Assembly: GCA_015680685.1 (NCBI GenBank)
Contig: MNCI01013751.1
Coordinates: 57,473 to 121,472, forward strand
Length of the DNA: 64,000 nucleotides
Origin: Gnetum montanum
Taxonomy: Eukaryota > Streptophyta > Gnetopsida > Gnetales > Gnetaceae
Direction: 5' to 3'
In this document: positions 1 to 12,509 of the stretch, piece by piece
Position numbering within the stretch: position 1 is the first letter of the stretch
Layout of the letters: every line of letters starts with the position of its first letter
The notes under the pieces: model-generated
The model's database searches: none
Told to the model about the DNA's origin: nothing
The model's input: the letters and a program-made list of their open reading frames with translations, nothing else
Made by a program: the position numbers and the translations under genes

Positions 1-125
1 TTTATGAGAAAATAGGGCTACACAAGCTTAGTTTTGGGCCTAGGGGCAACCTAGTTAGAGACATTTTGAATTGTTTAATAGCAGAAACATTTTATGAGAA
101 GAACAAACTGTGATTCAAGGGAAAT

Positions 126-2460
126 ATGGAGCACTATATTGACATTAGCATTAAGAAGGCATATAAGATTTATGGTCTAATGGAGCTAGACATCATAGAA
201 ATAAAGGTCCAACAATATAATGAAGAAGTTTTGAGCAGTAAATTTTGGAATCATCTTGAATCAAGAAAAGCCATTAAGCTACCGCCACTAGGCTTAGCAA
301 AGGCATGGAGATATAGGAACGTCATTCCAAAAGCTTAAGAGCTCAGGTTTCTGAAATCAACATTATTTTTGATTATTATGTCTAGACCTAGGTCGTATTA
401 AAAAACAAAAGGTTTTTCTTTCCTATACAATATATGAATGATGCATTGTAGTAAAGCTTGTCTGAGATTCATGATCAAGGAAATTAGCTAAACCTTAGCT
501 CATTTTTATTGGATCTCTTGCTAAGTGAGGTTTCTAAGCCTAAAAGAATGGATTTAATTTTCATAGGCTATGTATCATAGAGAAGAGCACACTCAGGGGA
601 CCCATGTTATGACTTTTTCCTAGTCGTTTATTATAGGATCTTCCACTAAGGGTTGATCAGTAGGTCATCAATGAGATAAGGGAAAAAAGCCACGGAGCCA
701 TTTTTCTTCATGTCCAATATATACAGAAACTTATAGTAGGATTTGAAGGAAAAGTTTTTAAGCTACCCAAGTTGGTATCTCCATATTTGGCTACATTGGA
801 GGTAGGGTGACAAATGTGGAAGAGCCCTTTGAGGCATGATTACAAACACAAGGAGATTTTTGCTCTTAAATTTGGCTTTTGGGAATTTTCCAATTCAACA
901 CATTTGAGAGGAACAACCAAAAGATACAAAGAGCAGTGTAATTTTCCTTTGGCTCTAAAGAGAATATATTCGATTGCTAAAACCAGAATAGTCCATCAGC
1001 TCAACAAGTTAGATGTAGTTTACCTAAGAACTACTGATAGGGAAGTAAACTGAGCCAAGGATGAAGCTTCAAAATAGCTTAAAAAGAGTTTATTAATGAA
1101 GCTTCTGTCCAACACTTATGATCAACCAATCGTCAAAGTATGTAGATGGATCGAGGATAGAGATCATCCTTTAGCTAGGGATTTTCCAGATGAATATTTA
1201 GCACTAATGGGAAAAAAATATTTTTATTGGAAACTATTACAACTAGAGGAAGCCATGCCTAATGAAAGATTCCCACAGCTAGAGGAAGCCATGCCCAATG
1301 AAAGATTCCCACTCAATAGGATAGAATATGCAAGAGTTAAGAGAGCTAGGAAGTTGAAATTGGAAAGAATAAGGCTTAACAAAGAAAAACAATAACAATA
1401 GCTTCTAGAGTAGCAAAAATTAAAGGAGCTTGAGCAAAAACATCTTTTAGGGCAAGGAATAAAAGAACAGTAGTAGTAGCAATCATTAGAACAACAAAGA
1501 TTAATAGAACTACAACATTAGCAACAAATGGAAGGGGAAAGCTCATCATTTGCTCTTACTATTTTGCATGTTCCTTCAAGGTATTTAAAGAAGGGAGCAA
1601 CTTGATCATTTAAAATTAAAGAGAAAGAAGGTAGAATCATATTGACTTAGAAGCTTCCAACTAAGTCTAAAACTGAAGCTACTATCATATTCTAGTACAA
1701 GGAAGATGACCTTCAAATAGGGAAACAGAAGCTTGCAATGTTTCATAAAGAGATGTCAGATCCAATAGCTACTCTGATTAAAGATATGGAACAAATAGTA
1801 GATAATCAAATAGCTAAACTATAGGAATTTTTGCTGTAGAGTGAGCAAAAAATGTCCAAGATATAAGGAGAAATGAAGAGCTTAAAAGAGTCAAATGAAC
1901 AACTTAAAGCAATGATAATCATCAAGGAATCATTGCTGGAAAAAAATGAACATGAAGGAGCAAAAATGGAGGAAAGATTGGTCATTGCTTGCTCTAAGTT
2001 AGAATAACCTAGAAAAGGAAAAGCTCTTGATTACTCTCATCTTACCCTTTTAAGCTTTAAGGAGATAATAACTAAGATGGAGTATAGTAAGCATTGGATG
2101 AGAGAGAAGCATGCCGTATTCACACAAATAGAAGGAAGAATTCATGATGGTGTTAGTTACAAGAATTATGTGTGAAATTGCTCAAAAGAAGTTAGAATTT
2201 GAACAAGCTTGTTTTGGTGTAGGATTTGCATTAATTGAGATAAACACTTTGATGACAAATAGTGCTGAAGATAGAAAGCTCGAATGAATCAGACTATCAA
2301 AACTCTTATTAATCATGGGGAATTGTGCCAATAGCTAGGCATAGAAGGGCTCTAGGTTTAGCAAATGGAGAAGATCTACTACGAAGTTGAGTAGTTAGCT
2401 AACGAATTGCAGTTATATGAAGAGAGCATATGGAAATTGTAATTTTAGATTTTGTAATTG
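126..2460 (+). pseudogene. Decayed Q-rich coiled-coil ORF, unknown family
   Basis: I do not recognise this gene. A first open piece lies at 126-338. From about 640 to 2175 a second frame reads coherently through many stops (mostly TAG where Q fits), which points to one old protein of at least 500 residues. It has a basic N-terminal half (KSPLRHDYKHKEIFALKFGF near 820), a region rich in R/K/E/L after 1096, a glutamine-rich stretch full of CAG-to-TAG changes around 1395-1530, and a charged, probably coiled-coil part (1700-2000). Further in-frame text in another phase reaches about 2460. No RT, protease or zinc-finger motif is seen. It could be the accessory ORF of another retroelement, by analogy with the coiled-coil ORF of element A, but I see no direct motif match between them. 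Confidence 0.45.
1243..1314 (+). repeat. 36 bp tandem duplication inside the ORF
   Basis: Two adjacent 36 bp copies (1243-1278 and 1279-1314) encode the repeated peptide LEEAMPNERFP in the same frame. They differ at only two or three bases, so the duplication is much younger than the stop-codon decay around it, or is kept alike by slippage. Confidence 0.9.
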
Positions 2461-4284
2461 TTGTAACTACATGAAACTAATATAAAAATCTTAGAGCATA
2501 TTAGTTTTTTAGGGATTTTTTGGAGGGAGAAGAAAACAAAAGCTCTAAAGAGTATTTTTAATGGCATTTAAAATAGGTTCCATTATCTTTTTTAGCTTTT
2601 ATCACTTCGTTAGCAATTTCTATTTGAATGGTTTTTCCTATTACATCTAGCTTAATATTGAATGGCTACATAAGAATGGTTGCTAGTTTTTATATAGGTT
2701 ATTTTCTTTATAAGTTGAGGCTTAGCTTATTTTTGCTATTTTGATTGAATAGGGTTGTTTGTTTCAACTAGTAATTCTTAATTAGTTTTGTGTAGAAATA
2801 TTTTATCTTCATCTAATTCTAAGCTTATGAATAATTTATATTTCTTAGTTTTCTGCTTTGTCTGGCAAAGCTTTTGTGAATTTGCTTTTGAGAAGTTAGT
2901 AGGAGATAGTTTAGAATTGAAGATCAACACCTTCTATAAAACCTTTCATTCATTTATGTATGTGGTGAGTAATATTTAAGACTAGGCTGTATGGGGATTG
3001 TTGTTCAATTTCTTAAGCTTAACTAAGAGACAGCTAAAAGAGATAGTTACAGTTATACTTGAATATAACCATACTTTAAATCTATTCTATACCTTATATT
3101 TTTTAATAGATTATCATTAAGGTAAATGTATTTAATCTCATTAGCTCATTTTACCAATAGAGGCTATTTTGGGGTATCCGTGCTTGAGCAATACTAGAAA
3201 CCAGCAAGCACCTAAAATGAGTTATTTGAGTTGTTCTTTGTGGCATAATTGTTCTTGATTATGTTACAACAACTAGAGATAGAGAATTAAAAAGGCAAGA
3301 TCTATATTGCAAGAGAAATAAAAAAATATGAACTTGCTATAAATGTTCCAGGAGATGTAACAAGAATTAGAGGCATTTAATGAGAAATTGTGTTACCTCA
3401 TTCTTTCTTCGATGCATGCACTTAATGTAGATCTAGCACAAATGTTGCAGAGTCAGAAGTTGTTGAAGTAAAGAGATGAATCAGATTGATGTGTGAACTT
3501 GATTCGAAGAAATTCTCCATGTGTCAGGAAGATAAAACAATGGGGATACAATGCATCGGCTAGAAAAAAGAGAGAGAAATTAGAGGAGTTGATTATCTCT
3601 AGAGGGAGAGTAGTTATTTTGTAGAGAGATAGAGTCTTTAAAAGGAGCAAAATTGCGTCGAGTAGCAGAGATAGTTACCAAATGCAAAGCAAATGTTGAT
3701 TATTTTCAAAAGCTAAATGGAGAAAAATGCCAACCAAACCCTATTTTTTTAGGGCTATCCTTGTATTTATAGGTTGAAAATGCCTCATAGATCATGTAGA
3801 AATGATGCATTGGAACCCACAGAATCTTTTGAAAAGTTATGGATAAGAGAATTGACATGTAGTTAATTGCTATAAAAATGGATGTTAGATGTTAATTGTA
3901 GGATTGACACTAGATGTTAAAGGATGAAAGAAAAATTGCCACTAGAACTAACACCAGATGTCAAAATTGAGAGCCATAGATGATGGACCAAAAACGATGT
4001 AGTTGATGATGCGAGACATCATTTGTGGAAAGAGATGAAGATGGAGACCAGACACTAAGTGGTAGATGATGTAGGATGTTAAATCTAGATTGCTAAAGAT
4101 GGCTTTAACACTAAGAAACTAGAGAATACACCTAGGACTTCGACTCATGCACAAAAAAAGAAAAAGAAAAAGAAAAAGAAAAAGAAAAAGAAGCCAAAGT
4201 AGATACAATAAGAAGCCCATTAAAGTATTCTTAAAGCAGAAATTACAACAAAAGAAATTAAGTAGCAGCTTCTAGTTGAGTAGA
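2461..4284. other. AT-rich stretch without recognisable genes
   Basis: Short open stretches here (for example 2788-2979) carry no recognisable motif and are not flanked by coherent coding text. Around 3880-4080 there are loose repeats of the word AGATGTTA, as in degenerate tandem DNA. Apart from the microsatellite at its right edge I see nothing I can name. Confidence 0.5.
4153..4192 (+). repeat. (AAAAAG)n microsatellite
   Basis: About six uninterrupted hexamer units of AAAAAG form a pure purine tract just upstream of the LINE relic. Confidence 0.9.
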
Positions 4285-6600
4285 TGGTAACGCTCCATGA
4301 TTTGATGATTTTCTAATTTTCTTTTTAAAGAAGCATTAGGATATTGTTGAAAATGATTTTGTTGATGTTTTCCAAGAAGCTATTAAAAAAGTTCCTCTTT
4401 GTAAAAATATTAATAAATTTGTGATTCATCTTCTTCATAAGAATGAAGATCATTAACATATTGGTAATTAGAGGTCTGTTATTTTTTTTAACAATATTTA
4501 TAAAATTTTAACTAAATGCATGACTTGCAGAATTCAAAATGTTATAGAAGATATCCTCAAACTTGAGAAGACTAGTTTTGTTAAAAGTAGACATATCTTA
4601 AATAATGTTATTGCAATTTGGAAGGGAATGCAGTGGGCTTCTCATACTAAACAAGGCATTGCTTTTATTAATTTAGATTATGCTAAAGCTTATAATAGGA
4701 TTGAATGGAATTTCATTATTTCTTGTTTCTATAAACTAAGATTTGATGATTATTTTATTTATCTTGCCTATACCATGCTCATTGTCGTTAATGATAAAGT
4801 TATTATTAATTTTGGATTGAATTCTTCCTTTTCTCTTCTATAATTAGTTCGTCAAGATTTTCTATTAGCTCTATATCTTTTTATTAATACTGCAAACTTT
4901 CTTTCACATAATTTGCATTATGATCTATAAAGGAATATTATTAAGGGATTTTAATTGATGATCAATCTACACAATTACTTAATATGCAGTTTGTGAATTA
5001 TACATTTTTATGATTAATAATTCTCTTCAATATATCAATACTTTTTTTATTAGAGTGAAATATTACTACATGTTATCTCGCTCTTGTATCAAATGTCAAA
5101 AATAGGTTGTTTATTGTAATGAAAATATTGATAAGTGGGTTATTTTTATATCTTGGAAAATATTTTTTTAAAAAAGATTCTATCTTTAAAGTTTTAGAAA
5201 CATTGTTTTCTTTTACACCTAATGCTACTATTTTGTAGAGTTATGTGGTTGATAAAATTGAAAAGAAGCCTAATAAATGGAAGATGAAAAGCTCATTCTT
5301 TTTGGCAAAGTTTTAGTTATTAAGCTAATGCTTCAATTAACTTATATTTATTACTTTCATTGTTGGGCTCCTTCTAAAACTTCTTATAATAGAATTGATG
5401 GTATTATCCGTTGGGTTTTTTGGTCTTCTAAGCAACATAGAAAATGTTTTTATGGAATTACGTAGGCTATTAGCACTAGTATCAAGAAAGGTGGAGGATT
5501 TGATCTCATTAATTGGTATAACTAGGGTATTTCTCTTGTAGTAAAATGGATTGCAAAGTGCATTAATGGAGATGATGTTTTGATGTTATTTTTAAGAAAT
5601 AGACCTATGTAATAAAAATCTAAGAATGATAATATGTAGTATTCTAAGTTTTTTCATCGCCTTCTTTTTTCTCAAGACATTTTTATTCCTAGTTCTGTAA
5701 TTTTTAAACATATGTAGAAGACATGGTGCAAACTTAATAAATATTAAAATTACAATCATACTACAGTTTTAGAAGATATGCTTAAGAAAATTAGCCCATG
5801 ATGGCTTCTTTTTAACGAAGGAGCTTGGACTACTAATTCATCTAGACTATGTATTACTTGAAGCAAATTTGGTATTATTGTAGTTTCTTGTCTACATATG
5901 CATGATAGATGGATTACATGGAATGAAGTTTCTAGCCTCTATGTTTTGAAAAGAAAGAGGATAAAGAATTTTGAATTTTAATTTCTAATTTTTAGAATTT
6001 ATTTAAAGTTTATAAGATTCTACATTATGCATTTTTAGATATTTTTTTGGAAAGATGACAGATATGTTTTTCCTTTTAATTCTAAATTTTCTTGCAAAAT
6101 TATTACAATGAATGACTTTATTCATAAAAATTCAATAAGGGCTAAAAAATGCAATTATCATTACACTTCAAGGAGAGAAAAATGAAATATATTTGGAGAG
6201 CTTCTACCTTTCCTAAAACTTGTATTCTTTTATGGTGTCTTATTCATCAAGGTCTTCCTTTCATTACTTATCTTAAACATATTGAAATTATCTTTTCTTA
6301 ATGTTCCCTTTGTAGAAATGAAGATTCATTTTCTCATGTGTTTTTAAAGAGTCTTATTGCTCAGCATGCTTAGAAATAGATATCTAAAATTTGTAATAAT
6401 TTTCAACCAAGTATTAATGAAGTCATTTTTGATGCTCATCTAGCTTTATTAACTTTTTTTCTTTGCATTTGGAATTATGTTCGATCACTAGTTTACTCTA
6501 TTTGGAAGCTTTAGTGTACAATTATTTTCCAATATCAAGAATATAACTATGATCTCTCTTTAGTAGCTAAATATCATATTCTCAAAGATGTTACTTTTTT
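4285..6600 (+). pseudogene. LINE (non-LTR) ORF2 relic: RT and zf-RVT
   Basis: The conceptual translation follows the plant LINE ORF2 order. Near 4288-4340 a decayed N-A-P-x-x-D segment with FFLKKH and DIVENDF opens the RT. At about 4669 FINLDYAKAYNRIEW is the RT block that carries a catalytic Asp. At 4845-4900 a VRQDF-like block stands where the QG-x-PLSP region is expected. At 5277-5465 there is a K-L-x-L-F-GK-V-L-V-IK thumb-like segment. At about 6190-6370 W-R-A-S-T-F-P-K, L-W-C-L and CSLCRN...H match the zf-RVT domain found C-terminal in plant LINEs. Stops and frameshifts are frequent, and neither an endonuclease domain nor a poly-A tail is visible. The 5' LTR of element A begins at 6602, so the LINE appears to be interrupted by it. 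Confidence 0.75.
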
Positions 6601-6601
6601 A

Positions 6602-7480
6602 TGAATTGTCATTGTGTTATGTTGACAGGGCCCCATCTACGTGGTGTTGCCCCATCAATAGGGCTACGTCGATGTAGTGTTTTCTGCGTCTATGGGGACT
6701 TAGCAACATAGCTCCAAAATAAAGTCTATAAATACATGCTCACCAACCATGTTTATGCATATCTTGTGATAGTTGTAGCAAAGCTCTTATAGTTTTGTGA
6801 TTTGAGAGTTAGAATATTTCTTTTGAGTGCCCACAACAGGAGTCAGAAAGTGTACGGATCTTTATTCGATCACTGTTGTACCTAAACACATCAGTGTAAA
6901 TGATAATAAAGACAAGCCTTTTGATCAAACCTTGCAATAGTTGAAATAGATTAATGATTCATTTATGCATTTATTATTTTCATTAATTATGCAATTAATT
7001 AAGTTAAATTAGACTTCAAGTGAGTAGTTAATTAATTAAGCTAAATAGATTAAACACATAAGTATGATCACTTTGAGCGTAAACATGTATTTCCTTGGTA
7101 ATTCCAGCAACATTATTGCTTGGTTCGCCCAGTAGCATAGCGCTTGGTAATCCCAGTAGTGGATACGTGGGTTTAGGACTAGTTAGAGATTAGTTAATTA
7201 GTTAAGTTTAGTCAGTTATTAAATTCCTTCATTTCTCTATTTCAAGCACCAAAAACATAAAACATAGAATAATAAAAATCATATGCCTCAATTACACTTA
7301 ACCATATCTTTGTGCATCACAGGTGTAATTGAGAAGACAAAAAATGACTATTAGGGCAAAGTTCACTTCCTAGAAGACTACTGTACTGGAAGACATAAAG
7401 TTCGTGGAATTCGACTAAATCGTGCATGAATGCTTCGTGATTTGTATGGTTGGGCATAGGGGTACCTCGATTGCTCATCA
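6602..7480 (+). repeat. 5' LTR of element A
   Basis: An 879 bp direct repeat of 18880-19778. It starts TGAATTGTCATTG and ends TTGCTCATCA. It carries a TATA-like box, then conserved text including AAAGCTCTTATAG, AATAAAGACAAGCC (a possible polyadenylation signal region) and the terminal block TATGGTTGGGCATAGGGGTA that is shared with elements B, C and E. Confidence 0.92.
6727..6734 (+). promoter_or_regulatory. TATA box in LTR A
   Basis: TATAAATA stands about 126 bp into the LTR and is preserved at 19003-19010 in the 3' LTR. It is the likely core promoter of element A. Confidence 0.6.
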
Positions 7481-7500
7481 TTGCATCATTTCTGAGAACT
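7481..7500 (+). other. Primer-binding site, tRNA-Asp type (decayed)
   Basis: Directly after the LTR stands TTGCATCATTTCTGAGAACT. It aligns with the complement of the 3' end of plant tRNA-Asp, the Athila primer, after one base deletion and a series of C-to-T or G-to-A transitions. The equivalent site in element B is closer to the original. Confidence 0.65.
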
Positions 7501-7631
7501 CTTTTTGTTGAAACGTGTGCTATCTGGGTTTAGTGACATCATTAACATCGTTGAATGAACCCTAAGGTCAAAATTATTTTCACAAATAATATAATCACAT
7601 ACACATACTAATATCCTATTTGTATTGCAAA

Positions 7632-9440
7632 ATGTCTTCTTCTCACAAGCATGATGATACTAAGCCATTGGTCTCTCAAGAATGCAAGGTGGTATATACT
7701 CATCTAGATGAGTATGTGCTTGACTTCACCTTCATCCTACATCAGGATGAACAACTACAATGACATGATATGGAAGGCAACATTGTAATGCCTCTCGATT
7801 GATCTGTGCCTAGGATGCTACTTCCAACTCTTAGGAGCTTGGGCATCCAAGATCTTTAAGAGGGTATGTTGTGCATGATTATGACTACTGAGACTACCAT
7901 TCCATTGAAACATAGCACATAAGAGATTGACACAAGGAGAAGCATCATGAGTTTATGAAGGGAAAATGATTCACCTATCCCTTGGTCTTGCTGAACCAAG
8001 ATGACAATGAGGACCCTTCCTCTGGGGGCTCTTAACATGAATATTATCCATCCCTTGTTTCTGGTGATGGGGGTGTTGCCTTGAATCTACATTCCACTAT
8101 CAAAAATCTAGGTTTAGGTAAAAATGGTAGTCAAGGTAGGGGCTCAGATAAGTGTCAAGAGGATAACAAAACTAACGAACGTGGCCATGACAACCAAAGA
8201 GGAGTTGGAAGATACCATGGTGGTGATGGTCCTCCTTCCTCTTCATCCTCTTCATCTACATCTTTTTCTTCCTCTTCTGGTTTTGACAAATGCCGCAGAA
8301 AGAACAATCATGATGAAGGTGAACAATGAGACAATAATGATGATTGCAAGGCCCACCATGACCAAAGGGGTAGTAGAAGACATTATCAAAATAATGATGA
8401 TGATGAGCCTTTGCTGACGACTCAAAGGATGCTAAATATTGCAGAGGCTGTAAAAATTCCAACTAGGCATGTGAAAGATAATTCGATCAGACAACTTGAT
8501 ATGAACAATATTCCCAGATTTGAGGGGGATATAACTCTAATCCACAAACACATCTTCAATCTTTTCATGATGCTTATGCCTTACAAAATATCAAAAATGA
8601 TTGGTAGAAACTAAATCTATTTCCTAGGACACTCATCAAGGAAGCAAAAAGTTAGTACAGGTCCTTGGAGCTAGAATCCATCTGTAGATGGAGTACAATG
8701 GTAGAGCTATTTAATGATAAGTATCAAATGTACTCCAGAGTATTTAATTTGAGAAGGTAGATCCAAGGATGGAAGCAAGAAAACCATGAACCCTTGGATG
8801 TTGCCATGGGTAGATACTATTCTATCATACATCGATGCCTTGGCCATGGTTATTCTCAGTGGGAACAACTTCGTCATATCATAGATGGACTTGGATTAGG
8901 AATTTATGAGAACTCTTGGGGTCTATGCCCAAGGGAGGCTCTCAGAACTTAGAGCCCATCAAATTTAAAGGCTAATTGAGCATACAATAGGGATCCTTCC
9001 ATCAAAAATAGGGAGAGTTGAGGAAACATAAAAGTTTAGAGGAATATAATAGAGATCCTTCCATCAAAAATAGGGAGGTTTGATTTTGTGACAGTGAGGA
9101 GGAATCACCACTTGATGAGGTGGTAAACAGAAAGACCTTGCCAATCCAAAAATGTATCTTTGAAATTTTGGCTAAAGTGGATAAAATGTGGGATTCATTG
9201 GATGAAAAATTCCAAACTCCTTTGAAAATCACCAAAGAATCAAAAGAGTATAGTAGTGATTGTAATCGCAAGAGGAAAAAAGAAACTGAACATGCCTATT
9301 AAAGGGATAAGGGCAAGATTTATGTAATAGATGAAATTATGGAAACTGAATAAAATAATGATGGTGGGTGTGAAATCTACTAATATGAACATCCTAAGGG
9401 ATGTTGCCCCATTGTGTCACACTTATAGGAGTCTAGGGTG
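7632..9440 (+). pseudogene. gag: gag relic of element A
   Basis: It starts at ATG 7632 (MSSSH), the same start as in element B, followed by the shared block YTHLDEYVLDFTFILHQDE. A serine-rich low-complexity run (about 8235-8280) and an acidic/basic stretch follow, then FEGDIT near 8520. The capsid-like core lies at about 8640-8900: an ELFNDKY-like segment, WKQENHEPLDVAMGRYY and RCLGHGYSQWEQL. This matches the retrotransposon-gag pattern in which a W/E-rich helix precedes a CP-x-HG-type turn. Many TAG stops and several frame changes break it. The text downstream (to about 9960) is a poorly conserved linker before protease. Confidence 0.75.
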
Positions 9441-10139
9441 TATGCTTTGAACCCACAACTAGTAAAAAGGAAAACACCAAGAAGGTTTCCTTATCCTCAA
9501 GGCAATTCCAAGTTGTTCCATCAATAATAACAATATTATCCAAGTGGAACTCCACCACAACCGTACGAACAATATCAATAGTGACACTAACCACAGTCAT
9601 GGGGGATGCCACCACCAAGGCACTAATACCCTTACAGGTAACCAAATTCATACATGTATTATGTTTAGTAACCACTATCTCCACATGACTCTTTGAGTCA
9701 TGTTTCTCCTTTCCAACATCACTACCACCCTTCCAAATACTATAAAGCTCATTCTCCACATTCTCCACATTTTATCCTTATCCTCCTCATGTTTCTACAC
9801 CTATTCCTCCATCTTCAACACAACTATTGCTTGCTCAATCCATGCAAGATGAACTTCTAGCCCAGCCGTAGCAACACAATAGTAGTAGGCTATCAATTTA
9901 CAATTAGTTCATCAACTGAGGGGTTTGAAACCTTGTGCTTGTAAAAGACCATTCATTCGACCCAACAGCCCTACTAAGCCCTCACAGACTTAGGTGGTTG
10001 ATCACCCTACTCTTACCTCGTCCTTTACAAACTATTCCATTGGGTCCCCTTCAAACTAAATGCCACAAAAAATCCATAGTATTATGCTCACTCATGTCAT
10101 ATCTGATTGGATCTGGGTTGGAAACCTTCCTAGGAAATT

Positions 10140-10530
10140 AGTTGATCCTAGGAATCCTCTCATCTATTTACAAATTGTTGGGAATGAACCATGTAAAGCT
10201 CTTCTTAATTTAGGTTTTGATGTGAACTTGATTTCTCATGAGATTTATACTACTTGAAATTTGTTGCCTCTTAAGAAGAGCAATATCAGCTTGGAATTGG
10301 TAGACCAGTTCATCATTGTTTTGTTGGAACTAGTCGAAGACATTGTGACCACTATCTATGGGTGGTCTTATCCTATCAATTTCCTAGTAATCAAGGTTAA
10401 GAACTATAGGAGGACTTCCCAATTATTATGGGAAGGGCATGGCTAAGCACTGTTGATGCCAAAATGAGCATCAAAGATATTTCCCTAGAGATATATAAAG
10501 AAAATGCATTTGAAAAGATTGAGAAGAGAT
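10140..10530 (+). pseudogene. Aspartic protease relic of element A
   Basis: NEPCKALLNLGFDVNLISHE (about 10171) is the active-site region. The DLG of the family reads NLG here, so the catalytic Asp has been replaced by Asn, while element B keeps ALLDLGSSVNLIS. After it come LVEDIVTTIYGWSYPINFLV and, one frameshift later (about 10411), an I-I-M-G-R-A-W-like flap/C-terminal block. The order and spacing match the pepsin-like protease of Athila elements. Confidence 0.75.
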
Positions 10531-10984
10531 GAGTTCCATGCATTTTGTATAGTGATATAGGATGCAATTGTGTGTAAAAACTCTTATCCATGAAATGAGC
10601 ATTTATTTTCACATGCAAGTAGTGTGCACATGAGGTAGATATTTAAAGGGGTCTATACATAGCAGTCATAAAATAAGAGGGTACCTAGTGGCTGCCAGCT
10701 AATTTTGACAGTAGCACAATGTGCATAGAACCTATTGAGAGCCTAGCATATGCTTATGTCATAGGCATGGATGAACTAGAGTAAGTTCATCACCAACTCT
10801 CTAATGATGAAAATGTTGATACCAATTGGGGAGAGTTGGAGATCCTTGAGACTTTTAAATAAGAGCCCCTAGAGTTGAAAACTTTACCTACCAACCTAGA
10901 AGATGCACTCTTAAAAAATGGCAAGCCAGTCATACTCAATGTCAAACTTGCTCCTAAGAAGAAAGCAAAACTATTGAAAGTGGT

Positions 10985-11900
10985 CAACAAATGGTCAACA
11001 ACCTTTGCTTGGTCATATCCTGAACTTACTAGAATTGCTCCATAGATATGCCAACATCACATTCACACTGATCCATCCATGAAGCTAAGAAGGCAACCAT
11101 AATAGCGGTTGAATCAAAAATTGAAGCAAATTGTCAAGGAAGAGATTGAGCAACTCCTCAAGGCAAGGTTCAGCTACCTTGTTGTGGATAGTGAGTGGGT
11201 CAACCCACTCATGATAGTGTCAAAGAGAGGTGGCAAATGGTAGGTTTGTATCAGCTTCAACCTATTAAACATGGTAACATTCAAATATCATTTTTCATTT
11301 CCATTCATTGATAAGGTGTTGGACACCATATATGGGCACTGCTATTATAGTTTTCTAGATGGTTATAGTGGGTATAACTAAATCCAGCTTGCACTAGAAG
11401 ATTAGGCCAAAACAACATTCACATGTCCCTAGGGAACCTTTGCATATCACAAGATGCCTTTTGGTTTTTACAATGCTCTTGCCACTTTTCAACACCTGGT
11501 CTTAAGCATCTTTTAGTAGCAAATAGGTAGTGGAGTGGAAGTATTTATGGATAACTTTTCCACTTATGGTGCTACTTTTGAGCAAGCCTTGGATCACCTT
11601 GAGTAAGTATTGAAAGGATGTGTGGAAACAAATCTATGGCTCAATTGGAAAAAGAGCCATATCATGGTCTAAGAAGGCATTGTATTGGGGCATTAAATTT
11701 TGCATGAAGGGATTGAGGTAGATCCCAAAAAGATAAGGGTCATCCAAGGAATTACCCATAAACTAGAAACTATCAAAGATGTTTGGTCATTCTTTGGACA
11801 CATGGGTTACTACTAATGATTTATAGAGAATTTCTCTAAGATCGTGAAATTTTTGGTCGAGCTAACAAAGAAAGATGCTTCCTTCATCTAGACTAAGAAA
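10985..11900 (+). pseudogene. Reverse transcriptase relic of element A
   Basis: Translation gives W-S-T-T-F-A-W-S-Y-P at the N-terminal linker, KEEIEQLLKARF, a VSKRGGKW block (VPKK in relatives), FLDGYSGYN, KTTFTCP-x-GTFAYHKMPFGF and VFMDNFSTYG. The last is the catalytic box (gat-aac at 11550-11555): the second Asp is Asn, so the enzyme would be dead even without stops. The thumb follows (EGIVLGH, GIEVDPKKI, FFGHMGYY). TAG stops replace expected Q or W at several points. Confidence 0.85.
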
Positions 11901-11939
11901 TGTGAAAATGCATTTCAAAACTTTAAAAAGAAATGCGTA

Positions 11940-12350
11940 GAGACTCTAATTCTACAAGCACATGACTGGTTCAAACCATTCCATATAATGATAGATGCAT
12001 TTAATTATGCCTTGGGAGCCATGCTTACACATTTGGATAATAAGAAATGTCCATATTACATCCACTACATAAGTCAAAGCATTGTGGATGCATAATTGAA
12101 TTAACCAACATGGAGAAATAACTAATGGCAGTGGTGTATGCTCTAGGAAATCTTAGGCACTATGTGCTTGGATATAAAGTGTTTGTGCACACTAATCACA
12201 GTGCCATTTGCTTCCTCATGAACAACCCAACGGTGAGCCGTTGTGTTATATGGTGGCTAGTGATCTTGCAGAAATTTGATCTTACAATGGTAGATTGAAA
12301 AGGGACTAAGAATGTGGTCACCAATCACTTGTCTTAGTTGTGATGGGATA
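11940..12350 (+). pseudogene. RNase H relic of element A
   Basis: PFHIMIDAFNYALGAMLTHL with the first catalytic Asp, then CPYYIHYISQSIVDA, a frame change, and text corresponding to the TTEKELMAVV (Glu) and H-x-DH (Asp) blocks that are clear in element B. It ends with a VADHLS-like segment (V-T-N-H-L-S here, about 12318). Several indels break it. Confidence 0.7.
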
Positions 12351-12509
12351 AAAAAGAGGAGGAAAGTTTACTATCTAATTTTTTTCCTAATAAACTCCTC
12401 TTTGCCACTGTAATAAATGAACAAATGCCTATAGAACCAAAATGGTATGATGACATCCTCACTTATCTTCTCACTTAGGATATGCCACAAGATCTAGACC
12501 ACAAGAAGA

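Noticed and set aside
8124-8417. Met-rich 97-codon frame overlapping the gag of A
   Set aside because: Out-of-frame reading of the serine-rich gag segment; low-complexity shadow.
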